DNA of 64,000 nucleotides, taken from contig CAJTGE010000017.1 of assembly GCA_910575795.1 (NCBI GenBank), positions 1 to 64,000 of the forward strand, given 5' to 3'. The position numbers and the translations under genes are program-made. The stretch is from Clostridiaceae bacterium (GTDB taxonomy: Bacteria; Bacillota; Clostridia; Lachnospirales; Lachnospiraceae). The notes beneath the pieces are model-generated. The model was not told the DNA's origin. It ran no database searches and saw only the letters and a program-made list of their open reading frames with translations. The first letter of the stretch is position 1. Each line of letters begins with the position of its first letter. Shown here one piece after another: positions 51,700-59,598 of this stretch.

Positions 51700-52841
51700 G
51701 GATCCTCTGCACCATGATCAATGGCTTTGGGAGGCGGGGCTATTACAACAGCCAGGAGATTGGCCTGGGGAGGGCTCTGGCCCGCATGGGCGCAGAGGTA
51801 TGGATTTATAAAGGAGTGAGAAGGCATGAGCCGGCCGGCCTGGAAAGGCTTTCGGAGGGCGTTACAATTGAGTATATTCCCATGAGGGGCATGGGCGCTC
51901 ACGGCTATCTGGACTGCAGCCGGCTGGATCGCGGCCTTTGCGGGCTGTTCTGTTTTGGCGATCAGCAGATCTTTCTGCCTCATGTGTACCGGTTCTGCAG
52001 GAAGAATGGGATCGTCTTTGTGCCGTATGTGGGGACTGCGCACAGCCTCCATGCCAATTTTAAGAGCCGGGTCATGAACACGCTTTTTGCGCTCGGGACG
52101 CTCCGGATCTATCAGAAGCATCCGGCGGTGGCAAAGACCGAAGCGGCAAAGAGGGAGCTTGAGGCTCTGGGGGCGGAGCGCGTGACAGTAGCGCCCGTGG
52201 GCCTGGACACGGCGGTTTTAAAGCAGGATTTCCGGGACTGCGACCGCATGGAGCTGAGAAAAAAACACGGCTTCTCCGAAACGGATGTGGTGATCTGCAA
52301 TGTGTCCCGCCTCTCCCCGGAAAAACGGCCCCTGGAGCTTTTGGATCTCTTTTCCTCTGTACGGGGAAAGAAGCCGTTTAAGCTTATCATCGTCGGAGAC
52401 GGCGCGCTGCGGGATCGGCTCAGGGAGTCGATTGCAGAGCGTGGGCTTGAAGCGGAGATCACCGTGTATCCCAGCGTACCCTATGAGGAGATGTGGGAAA
52501 TCTATGTCATATCTGATTATTACGTCAACTTAAATAAAGGTGAGATATTCGGGATGGCAGTTATGGAGGCTGTCTATTATGAGACATCCGTCGCGGCGAT
52601 CGCCGCCGCCGGGCCGTCCGTCACCCTGAGGGGAATGAAGGGGCACAGGCTGTGCGAAACGGATGAGGAGGCGGCAAAATGGCTGACAGCGCCTTATCCG
52701 CCGGCAGAGGAGCTCAGGGATAGCGCGGCAGAGCTTGAGGCGGCTTTTACCTGGGAGCGCTGTGCCAGAGTCTTTTTAGGAATTGTAGGGGAACAGAAGG
52801 GGGAATTTTCAAATGAAAAAGGGATGGCTGAGACATCTTGA
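51684..52841 (+). CDS. Glycosyltransferase family 4
   Basis: The protein has 385 residues from the ATG at 51684 behind GGGAGGAGGC. It has a GT-B fold: KVGILCTMINGFGRRGYYN, then donor-domain motifs ICNVSRLSPEKRPLELLDLF, LIIVGDGALRDRLRESI and GEIFGMAVMEAVYYETSVAA (the conserved Glu pair). Overlaps the genes on both sides, by 16 and 29 nt. Confidence 0.87.
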   Translation: MPGKVGILCTMINGFGRRGYYNSQEIGLGRALARMGAEVWIYKGVRRHEPAGLERLSEGVTIEYIPMRGMGAHGYLDCSRLDRGLCGLFCFGDQQIFLPHVYRFCRKNGIVFVPYVGTAHSLHANFKSRVMNTLFALGTLRIYQKHPAVAKTEAAKRELEALGAERVTVAPVGLDTAVLKQDFRDCDRMELRKKHGFSETDVVICNVSRLSPEKRPLELLDLFSSVRGKKPFKLIIVGDGALRDRLRESIAERGLEAEITVYPSVPYEEMWEIYVISDYYVNLNKGEIFGMAVMEAVYYETSVAAIAAAGPSVTLRGMKGHRLCETDEEAAKWLTAPYPPAEELRDSAAELEAAFTWERCARVFLGIVGEQKGEFSNEKGMAETS

Positions 52842-54216
52842 CTTTATCGTGATCGATATCTGTGCGATGGAACTCTCTCTTATGCTTACCCAGTGCGTTT
52901 ACCCGCTTTTGTTCCGGGGAGAGGCCGCCGCGTTCTGGCAGCTCTATTTTTTTACTCCTCTGCTGCACCTGTCCCTGACCGTCATGTTCTGCACCTGTAA
53001 CGGGATCCTGGAGAGAGGGCGTCTGAAGGAACTGGCGTCTGTCCTCCGGCTCGAATGCCTTGTCTTTTGCGTCCTCTGCTTCAGCGCCTATTTCCTGCGG
53101 TTCATGCCGAATCTGCCCTGGAGGGCGCTGGCCGTGTACTTCATGTTCTGCATCCCGGCCACCTGGGCGCTGCGCTGCCTTCAGAAGTTTTATCTGAAGC
53201 GCCGCTATAACAAAATCAAGTATTCCCGCCAGATCCTGGTGGTTGCGACAGAAGCGGCGGCCAGGGATATGATCCGGATTATTACAGCATCCGTCATCCG
53301 CAATTACCGGTTCTTTGGCCTTGCAATCATCGACCGGCCCATGGTGGGAGAGAATATACAGGGCGTGGCTGTCTGTGCGGATCAGGATTCGCTGATCCGC
53401 TGTGTGATGGATCAGGTGATCGACGAGGTGGTCATCAATATCCCGGATCAGTCCGGGGCCAACCTGAAACTGGCGCGGACATTTCTGGAGATGGGCGTCA
53501 CTGTACATATCTATATGGAAGAGGTTTACCGCAGCCTGCCCAATCGCAGCGTCAGCAACGTATTTGGCTATAATGTGCTGACCACGGCCATCAGCTCCAT
53601 CTCTTTCCGCCAGTCGCTCTTCAAACGCCTGATGGATATCATCGGCGGGCTGGCGGGCTGTATACTGACCGTCTTTCTGACCCTGTTCATTGGCCCGGCT
53701 GTCTTTCTCAAATCGCCCGGCCCGATCTTTTTCTCCCAGATCCGGGCAGGCAAGCGGGGCCGTCCCTTTAAGATCTATAAATTCCGCTCCATGTACATGG
53801 ATGCAGAACAGCGCAAAGCAGGGTTAATGAGACAGAATAAGGTTCCCGGCGGAATGATGTTTAAGATCGATCACGATCCCCGGATTATTAAAGGTGTCGG
53901 AACGTTTATCCGGCGCGCCAGCTTAGACGAATTTCCCCAGTTCTGGAATGTGTTAAAGGGCGATATGTCCATGGTTGGCACGCGTCCGCCGACCATGGAC
54001 GAATATGCCCGCTACAGCCCGCATCACAAGCGACGGCTCACCATGCAGCCCGGCATTACAGGGCTGTGGCAGGTCAGCGGGCGCAGCCGCCTCACGGATT
54101 TTGAGGAGGTTGTGCGTCTTGATACAGAATATATTGCGAACTGGAGCCTGGGGCTGGATTTGAAGATTCTGTTAAAGACGGTTCGGAATATGATAAAAAA
54201 TGATGATGCCTGTTGA
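52813..54216 (+). CDS. Polyprenyl-phosphate sugar phosphotransferase (priming enzyme)
   Basis: The protein has 467 residues: four to five N-terminal helices, a CoA-binding-like central domain (RQILVVATEAAARDMIRIIT), then the catalytic sugar transferase domain (from about 270) with FFSQIRAGKRGRPFKIYKFR, RRASLDEFPQFWNVLKGDMS, MVGTRPP and PGITGLWQVSGRS. It starts repeat-unit synthesis by putting a sugar phosphate on undecaprenyl phosphate. It is the last gene of the operon. Confidence 0.93.
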   Translation: MKKGWLRHLDFIVIDICAMELSLMLTQCVYPLLFRGEAAAFWQLYFFTPLLHLSLTVMFCTCNGILERGRLKELASVLRLECLVFCVLCFSAYFLRFMPNLPWRALAVYFMFCIPATWALRCLQKFYLKRRYNKIKYSRQILVVATEAAARDMIRIITASVIRNYRFFGLAIIDRPMVGENIQGVAVCADQDSLIRCVMDQVIDEVVINIPDQSGANLKLARTFLEMGVTVHIYMEEVYRSLPNRSVSNVFGYNVLTTAISSISFRQSLFKRLMDIIGGLAGCILTVFLTLFIGPAVFLKSPGPIFFSQIRAGKRGRPFKIYKFRSMYMDAEQRKAGLMRQNKVPGGMMFKIDHDPRIIKGVGTFIRRASLDEFPQFWNVLKGDMSMVGTRPPTMDEYARYSPHHKRRLTMQPGITGLWQVSGRSRLTDFEEVVRLDTEYIANWSLGLDLKILLKTVRNMIKNDDAC

Positions 54217-54238
54217 AGGCGGATGAGCGCATAGGGAG

Positions 54239-54276
54239 AGGGACAGGCCGGAGGCTGCGCAGGAAGCGCCGGCTGT
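54239..54276 (+). terminator. Hairpin after the polysaccharide operon
   Basis: GGGACAGGCCGG pairs with CCGGCTGTCCC (one bulged G). A T-run is missing, so this is a weak or processing-type terminator. Confidence 0.4.
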
Positions 54277-54350
54277 CCCGCCCGCGAAAAAGGTATTTGA
54301 AGAGGCCGGATTCCTATTCAGAGGAACCGGATTTCCAATCGGCACAGAAT

Positions 54351-54662
54351 TCAGCGTTTTTTTAATCCTTTGATGATGGCTTTAATGTTCTGAAGCTGAT
54401 CGCTGTCCAAAGCATTCATATCCTCTATGATTTCCCTGTAATTGGCAGGACAGTTAATATTGTCGTCAAAGAACTCGGACGGCGTGACGCCAAGGTATTC
54501 GCAAATATAGAAAAATACCAGCATTGAGGGATAGCCATTTCTGTTTTCCAGACCATTAATATACCCGGAACTTTGCCCAATCGATAAACTCATGTCCCGC
54601 GCGGATACGCCCTTTTCAGTTCTCAGTTTTACCAGCCGCTCATAAAACAAATCTTCAAACAT
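54351..54662 (-). CDS. XRE-family regulator
   Basis: The protein has 103 residues behind AAGGAGTGGC. The helix-turn-helix (KGVSARDMSLSIGQSSGYIN, then GLENRNGYPSMLVFFYICEY) covers about residues 12-65, and a short C-terminal helix follows. It is an orphan regulator in an AT-rich islet between the polysaccharide operon and the RpiR locus. A palindrome ATATCTG-gttaaat-CAGATAT at 54742-54762, upstream of its start, is a possible operator. Confidence 0.82.
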   Translation of the reverse strand: MFEDLFYERLVKLRTEKGVSARDMSLSIGQSSGYINGLENRNGYPSMLVFFYICEYLGVTPSEFFDDNINCPANYREIIEDMNALDSDQLQNIKAIIKGLKKR

Positions 54663-54741
54663 TTTTTCGCCACTCCTTATATAAGATTGTATCCCAGACG
54701 ATATCGAATTATGTATTGTTAAACTATATATTTTGATCAGG

Positions 54742-54762
54742 ATATCTGGTTAAATCAGATAT
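54742..54762. promoter_or_regulatory. Palindrome upstream of the XRE gene
   Basis: ATATCTG (54742-54748) and CAGATAT (54756-54762) are perfect inverted arms 7 nt apart, about 80 bp upstream of the XRE start. An operator role is inferred. Confidence 0.35.
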
Positions 54763-54957
54763 TGCATTGATAATGACTAATTCAATAAGACGGGAGGGGG
54801 AAAGGGGTTATGTATAATAAGTAGTATAAAAGAAAACGGCAGAGGGAAGCTCTGCCGGAATAGCGGACACAGGAAAAGAAAGTTCCGGCGCAGAAAATCC
54901 TGAGGAGACAGGGCGTCCGGGATCTGCGATAGGGATCAATAAGAAAGGAACATACAG

Positions 54958-55206
54958 ATGATGAATATTTTAAAAAAACTCATAAAGATGGTTAAGAAAA
55001 TAATAGACAAGATAAAATTTCGGATAAAGCTGCAGCATATGGATAGTATGTGGTACAGTATGGGGGGTAGCTGCTGGGGGATATTTCCGCCCTCATTTTA
55101 TTACACACATACTGAAGATGAGATAGAACGCATTAAAGAAGAAACGATGAGATCCTTGCAGGAGATAATAGATAAATTGAAAGAAGAGGAGACGGAAAGC
55201 GAGTGA
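54958..55206 (+). CDS. Small protein with cationic N-terminus and acidic C-terminus, unrecognised
   Basis: The protein has 82 residues behind AAGAAAGGAACA. Residues 1-27 form a strongly basic, amphipathic stretch (ILKKLIKMVKKIIDKIKFRI); residues 28-50 are aromatic and Gly/Ser-rich (MWYSMGGSCWGIFPPSFYY); residues 51-82 form an acidic helix (EIERIKEETMRSLQEIIDKL). A hairpin CGGCAGAG/CTCTGCCG (54838-54861) lies in its leader. Membrane association of the N-terminus is likely. I do not recognise a family; a bacteriocin, toxin or membrane-anchored regulator are all possible. Confidence 0.5.
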   Translation: MMNILKKLIKMVKKIIDKIKFRIKLQHMDSMWYSMGGSCWGIFPPSFYYTHTEDEIERIKEETMRSLQEIIDKLKEEETESE

Positions 55207-55362
55207 CGATGAGATAAGCTGCCTTTTTACAGTCAGGAAGATATAAGATTTTTACCTTTTACAAAACTGCCCTGTTCCGTTAGAATATAGCTTATAGAAA
55301 GAAATGAGTTTTTCGACCGTACAGCTACTGCTCAGGCGGCCTGCTCGTTTCTTTTTTTGTCC

Positions 55363-55506
55363 TCAAATATCATAGGGATACAGTGTCCCGTCTTTTGCGT
55401 GGCGCGCCAATATTTTTGATTTAAAGACATTGTACCGGATCCGTTCGCCCGTATCATCATAGACAGGGATTGTGATAACGCTGGAAGAATTTGCTTTTGC
55501 ATACAT
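55363..55506 (-). CDS. 47-residue hypothetical protein
   Basis: The ATG at 55506 follows GGAGAGGCGCAAAT. The product begins MYAKANSSSVITIPVYDDTG and continues ERIRYNVFKSKILARHAKDG, ending TLYPYDI. A longer overlapping frame in another phase gives low-complexity sequence, while this one has balanced composition and a good ribosome-binding site. Beta-strand-like pattern; function unknown. Confidence 0.45.
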   Translation of the reverse strand: MYAKANSSSVITIPVYDDTGERIRYNVFKSKILARHAKDGTLYPYDI

Positions 55507-55662
55507 ATTTGCGCCTCTCCGTTCTTTTGAGTCTTTGATTTGACTATCAGATATTTAAATTCAAATACCACATTTTTATCTCAAATTTCAGAGTATAGTT
55601 TCTTATAATTCAGCTATACCAGATATGCAGGCAAAGCCTCATGGCCTGCCGATAACGCAGAC

Positions 55663-55953
55663 ATTGATCGTTTCTGTATTCATAAGGAACCCGTAGAAAA
55701 CCGCCGGTGCTTAGCGAGGTCTTATTGAGCTTAGGAACTGTTAAGAAATAACTTTTCAATAGTGCGCAGGATTTTTCTTCGAGAGCGCCACTCAAAAATC
55801 AGGCGCATAGTGGGCTATGTAACTAATTTTTGAGTGGTACTATCGGAGAAAAAGACAAGCAATATGAAAAGTTATTTCTTGACAGTTCCTTAGCATCCGC
55901 TGCGCTTTTCTCCGAGCGGGAGCGGGGTTCCGCTGAATACAGAAACGATCAAT
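55663..55953. repeat. Palindromic repeat element, interrupted by a MITE
   Basis: The ends ATTGATCGTTTCTGTATTC (55663-55681) and GAATACAGAAACGATCAAT (55935-55953) are perfect 19-bp inverted repeats. Inside, TAAGGAACCCGTAGAAAACC, GCCGGTGCTTAGCGAGGTC and GCTGCGCTTTTC..GAGCGGGAGCGGGGTTCC match the block order of the element at 29096-29211. The 156-bp MITE at 55734 splits it. Confidence 0.75.
55734..55889. mobile_element. 156-bp MITE with 25-bp terminal inverted repeats
   Basis: The left end GGAACTGTTAAGAAATAACT TTTCA and the right end (reverse complement GGAACTGTCAAGAAATAACT TTTCA) differ at one position. The inner part is also palindromic (CACTCAAAAATCAGGCGCAT facing AATTTTTGAGTG). TTA flanks both sides (55731-55733 and 55890-55892), a likely target duplication. 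No open frame: a non-autonomous element moved in trans. Confidence 0.8.
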
Positions 55954-56090
55954 AGCGGCCTTCTCACAATCAACCAATGCCCGCGATCCTCAAAAACATT
56001 CAAAAATCCTCCTCCAAGCGAGCTTGCATCGGATTTTAGACCGTTTGATCCTGGTATCATATAGCATTGAGCTGCTAAATAAAACATAAA

Positions 56091-56106
56091 TGAAAATATA
56101 TTTTCA
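56091..56106. promoter_or_regulatory. RpiR operator 1
   Basis: TGAAAATATATTTTCA is a perfect 16-bp palindrome, repeated exactly at 56120-56135. It lies upstream of the -35 box of the rpiR-type gene. Confidence 0.7.
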
Positions 56107-56119
56107 TAAATTATAAATA

Positions 56120-56135
56120 TGAAAATATATTTTCA
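56120..56135. promoter_or_regulatory. RpiR operator 2
   Basis: Identical copy of the palindrome at 56091-56106, 29 bp centre to centre (close to three helical turns), ending 7 nt before TTGACT. RpiR-family proteins bind such TGAAA..TTTCA sites as dimers or tetramers. Confidence 0.7.
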
Positions 56136-56142
56136 AAAATTA

Positions 56143-56171
56143 TTGACTTTTGCCTCCAAAGCCTCTATAAT
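56143..56171 (+). promoter_or_regulatory. Promoter of the RpiR-family gene
   Basis: TTGACT (56143-56148) and TATAAT (56166-56171) are 17 nt apart, directly downstream of two operators. Confidence 0.8.
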
Positions 56172-56193
56172 AGAATTACGGAGGAACAAAAAA

Positions 56194-57036
56194 GTGGAAC
56201 GAAATGTACTGAACGAAATTGAGGCAGGATATGCCCAGTTTACGAAGAAACAGAAGAAACTGGCTGACTTTATGAGAGAGAACATCCACTCCATCCCCTT
56301 TTTGTCCATTGTCGAACTGGGGGAAAAGACGGAGGTAAGCCCGGCGAGCATTACGCGGTTTACGAGGGAGCTGGGGTATAACGGTTATGCGGAGTTTCAG
56401 AAGAGCGTATCGGATCTGGTCCGCCGGGATGTGGTTCCCATGCGGGAGCTGAAGAGCTCGATCACGTCAGACGGGGAGGAGGACATCCTGGAGGGGATGA
56501 TTGAGCGGAATGTGGATTCGCTGAGAAAGCTTTACGGCGAGGGATTAAAGGAGAGCTTATATGAGGCGTCAGAGCTTGTCGGGACGGGGCGGAGAGTCTA
56601 TATCACGGCAGCGCGTTCTTCCTTCTGCGTGGCGTATTACCTGTATTTTATGCTCAAGGAATTTATGGACTGCGTGGAACTTTTGTCAGAGGGGCTGGGA
56701 GATATATCGAATAAACTTCAGTTTATCACGCCAGAGGATGTGCTGATCGCGGTCAGTTATGAGCGCTACACCCGGGCGACGTATAATATCGTTTCTTATC
56801 TAAATGAGGCGGGGAGTAAGATTATCGCGATCACGGACAGCTATTCCTCGCCCATTGCTTTAAAGGCGGACTGTGTGCTGCTGGCTAGGCAGGCGCCGGA
56901 CACGTATTCGTTTGTGAATGCAATGACCGTGGCCAACGCTCTGATCGCGGCGGTGGGAAGGAGGGATCGGGAGCGCTCACTGGAGCGGATGAAGAGACAG
57001 GATGAGATAGCCATCGAATATGGATTGTATTTATAG
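56194..57036 (+). CDS. RpiR/MurR-family transcriptional regulator
   Basis: The protein has 280 residues from the GTG at 56194 with GGAGGA 8 nt upstream; an ATG at 56119 would precede the promoter. The N-terminal HTH_6 domain (YAQFTKKQKKLADFMRENIH; GEKTEVSPASITRFTRELGY) is followed by a SIS sugar-isomerase-like domain (about 115-250; GRRVYITAARSSFCVAYYLY, AVSYERYTRATYNIVSYLNE). Such regulators sense sugar phosphates or related metabolites. It presumably controls the operon at 57448-62625, but the identical operators are only seen in front of its own gene. Confidence 0.88.
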   Translation: MERNVLNEIEAGYAQFTKKQKKLADFMRENIHSIPFLSIVELGEKTEVSPASITRFTRELGYNGYAEFQKSVSDLVRRDVVPMRELKSSITSDGEEDILEGMIERNVDSLRKLYGEGLKESLYEASELVGTGRRVYITAARSSFCVAYYLYFMLKEFMDCVELLSEGLGDISNKLQFITPEDVLIAVSYERYTRATYNIVSYLNEAGSKIIAITDSYSSPIALKADCVLLARQAPDTYSFVNAMTVANALIAAVGRRDRERSLERMKRQDEIAIEYGLYL

Positions 57037-57447
57037 GAAACAATTTATGATGTTTCTTAGACACAGCGGGATATAACCTTTTCCCAGAATATTCTGATTA
57101 AAAGAGGAACTAAAACATAATGCTGCATGTGGGCCATTCAGACAATTATATGATAGCTCCCTTTTCTTAGTATACGCGAAAATACGATAAAATGCAAGGA
57201 TACCCGGACTAAAATTTGGAAAAATGACCGGAGTTATAATGCCGCGGGCGCTGCCATATGGCTGAAGCCGTTCGGATACAGGAGACAGATGAAGCAGTCT
57301 TTTTGTGCCGGATTTGTGGAAATGGCGGGGAAAGCGGGCGTTAAAAGCGGGATTTTGCGGGGAAAAACCGACGTGCATGTGATCGGCGATACATAATTAG
57401 AATCTTCCGGAGAAAGTTATAAATACATGTTAAAGGAGGATTACAAT
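57037..57447. other. Intergenic region without a supported gene
   Basis: There is no convincing coding sequence here. A 35-codon frame at 57289-57396 has a fair ribosome-binding site (ACAGGAGACAG) and ends VHVIGDT, a string reminiscent of flavin-oxidoreductase tails, so it may be debris of a lost gene. No copy of the RpiR operator was found here. The permease has its own AAAGGAGG at 57432-57439. Confidence 0.4.
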
Positions 57448-58752
57448 ATGATTTTCGGACTACCTGCGCTTCTTGGTTTTTTGCCGATGGTATTGTATAT
57501 CATCTTGTCCTTTAAGGGAAAGGACATGCTGACCGTGGTGCTGCTCTGCGTGCTTTTGGGGGCCGCGCTGACGGGACAGGATCTGCTGAGCGTCGGAAAT
57601 GCGCTGAATGCGGCTCTGGGATCGTTTATGGGCCTCATTGGGTTTATTATCCTGATGGGCGCCGGGCTGGGGCATCTCCTGACAAAGGTGGGAGTGGCGC
57701 AGAATATTGTTCATCTGGTCGTCACGAAAACCGGGGTGAAAAATAAAACCCAGGCTATGCTTGCTACGATGTTTTCGTCGGTTCTGCTTGTTTCTATGTT
57801 AGGCTCTATGGCCGGCTCGAATGCGATTCTGGCCCCGATCATCATTCCGATTGTCGCCAGCTTTGGGATCACGCCGAATACGCTGGGCGTGCTGCTTCAC
57901 GGCGCGGGGGCGACGGGGCTTCTCTTAGGGCCGTTTGTCCCCTCGGTTGTCACAACCATGAGCCTGACGGGGATTTCTTACGGCTCGTATCTTCTCCATG
58001 TGGGACTTCCGGTTTCGGCGCTCATCTGGATCAGTACGTTTATAGTGGCTCAGAAAACACAGAAAAAGTATGAGGGCGTGGAGAGCTACAGCGATAAGGA
58101 CAGCGCCGGAGGGGAATTTACCCCGGACGCGGTGACGAACCGGGCGACCGCTGTATTCGGGATTGCGATGCTTCTTTTGATTATCTATGGAATCGTGATG
58201 AAGGCGGGAGCGTCCTATGCGCTGACCGTGATGTTCGCAGTCGCATTCGTCACCGGCCTGTCCGCGGGAGTGAGCGTCACGGATATCTTAAAGCTTCTGG
58301 TAGAAGGCGCTTCCAAGATGTTCTGGCTGTTCATTCTGTTTGTCCTCTATGATCCGTTCCTGAATTTTGTGACGGAATCCGGGGCGTTTGATGCGATTGC
58401 CGGCCTTCTCAATCCCCTGATTGACATGGGCGGGGCCCCGGTTTTTATGGTGGCTGCGACGCTGGTGGGGATTTTCGGTGTGTCCGGCGCGGCTGTGGCG
58501 CAGGAGAAGGTGCTTTACGATCTGTTTCTCCCCATGTCAGAGGCACTGGGACTCCCGGCCCATCTGTGGTCCCTGGTGCTTTTGGTGGGCTCCCAGATTA
58601 CCTTTTTTGCCTATCCGACCGGCGATATGGTGGGGCAGATGGGCCTGGCGCGCTCAAAGGACTTAAAGAGTATGATTAAAAACGGCCTGATTATCACAGC
58701 GCTCTCGATTGCGTATGTAATTATCCGCGCGGTGCTGTATCAGTTTTTGTGA
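57448..58752 (+). CDS. Ion-transporter superfamily permease (NhaC/GntP-like)
   Basis: The protein has 434 residues from the ATG at 57448 behind AAAGGAGGATTAC. It has about eleven to twelve helices in two repeats with re-entrant-type segments (GSMAGSNAILAPIIIPIVAS; FGVSGAAVAQEKVLYDLFLP). The pattern fits secondary carriers for carboxylates or amino acid-like solutes. Being first in the operon, it likely imports the compound processed by the four downstream enzymes. Confidence 0.75.
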   Translation: MIFGLPALLGFLPMVLYIILSFKGKDMLTVVLLCVLLGAALTGQDLLSVGNALNAALGSFMGLIGFIILMGAGLGHLLTKVGVAQNIVHLVVTKTGVKNKTQAMLATMFSSVLLVSMLGSMAGSNAILAPIIIPIVASFGITPNTLGVLLHGAGATGLLLGPFVPSVVTTMSLTGISYGSYLLHVGLPVSALIWISTFIVAQKTQKKYEGVESYSDKDSAGGEFTPDAVTNRATAVFGIAMLLLIIYGIVMKAGASYALTVMFAVAFVTGLSAGVSVTDILKLLVEGASKMFWLFILFVLYDPFLNFVTESGAFDAIAGLLNPLIDMGGAPVFMVAATLVGIFGVSGAAVAQEKVLYDLFLPMSEALGLPAHLWSLVLLVGSQITFFAYPTGDMVGQMGLARSKDLKSMIKNGLIITALSIAYVIIRAVLYQFL

Positions 58753-58767
58753 GAAAGGGGGAGCGTG

Positions 58768-59586
58768 ATGTTTGGAATCCGTCTGGTACAAATGGATACC
58801 ATTTACAGGGATCCGGCCGGGAACCGGCAGAGGATTAGAGAGCTTGTGGACGAGGCGTGCGCTGCGGCAAACGGCCGGGAACCGGCGGACCTGATTGTCT
58901 TTCCGGAAACGTGCACGGCCGGCTATTCGGAGGAGGTATTTAAAGAGATCGAACGGTTTGCAGAGGAGAATGGAGGCGGGACGCTGCGCCTGTTTAAGGA
59001 GCTGGCCGCTTCCAGAAAGGTCTGCATCTGCACCGGCTCGTTTCCGGAAAAGGAGGGGGAAAACATCTACAATACAGTCTGGTTTGTGGATCGCACGGGC
59101 CGGGTCGTGTCCAAATACCGGAAGATGCATCTGTACAGCGCCATGGATGAGGATCAGGCGTTCACACACGGAACGCAGATGCCGGTGTTTGAAACGGAAT
59201 TCGGGCCCATGGCTATGATGACCTGCTATGATATCCGTTTCCCGGAGCTGTCGAGAACGTATGCGGTGCGCGGGGCAGAGGCGATTCTCGTCGTGTCCAA
59301 TTTCCCCAATCCCAAGGTGAAGCACTGGCGGACGCTTCTGACAGCCAGGGCGATTGAAAACCAGCTCTATGTGATTGCCTGTAACCGCGTGGGGGCGGCG
59401 GGAGGCTCGACGTATTTCGGCCATTCCCTGATCATCGATCCGTGGGGAGAGATTGTGGCAGAGGGAGACGAAGCGGAAGGCATTGTGAGCGGGTGCGCGG
59501 ACTTTGAGAAGGTGCGCCAGGTGAGGGAGACGATTCCCATGTATGCCGATCGCCGGCCGGCAAGCTATCCGGGCTGGAGCGTATAG
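58768..59586 (+). CDS. Carbon-nitrogen hydrolase (nitrilase superfamily)
   Basis: The protein has 272 residues, ATG at 58768 behind GAAAGGGGGAGC. The catalytic triad is seen as Glu in IVFPETCTAGYSEE, Lys in SKYRKMHLYS and Cys in MTCYDIRFPELSRTY. It is of the amidase type (omega-amidase/N-carbamoylase branch) rather than a true nitrilase. It hydrolyses a C-N bond of an amide or ureido substrate, probably of the imported compound. Confidence 0.88.
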   Translation: MFGIRLVQMDTIYRDPAGNRQRIRELVDEACAAANGREPADLIVFPETCTAGYSEEVFKEIERFAEENGGGTLRLFKELAASRKVCICTGSFPEKEGENIYNTVWFVDRTGRVVSKYRKMHLYSAMDEDQAFTHGTQMPVFETEFGPMAMMTCYDIRFPELSRTYAVRGAEAILVVSNFPNPKVKHWRTLLTARAIENQLYVIACNRVGAAGGSTYFGHSLIIDPWGEIVAEGDEAEGIVSGCADFEKVRQVRETIPMYADRRPASYPGWSV

Positions 59587-59598
59587 GAGGGACAGCAT

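Noticed and set aside
57289..57396. 35-codon gene ending VHVIGDT
   Set aside because: A fair ribosome-binding site, but too short and without homology I can defend; possibly debris of a lost oxidoreductase gene.
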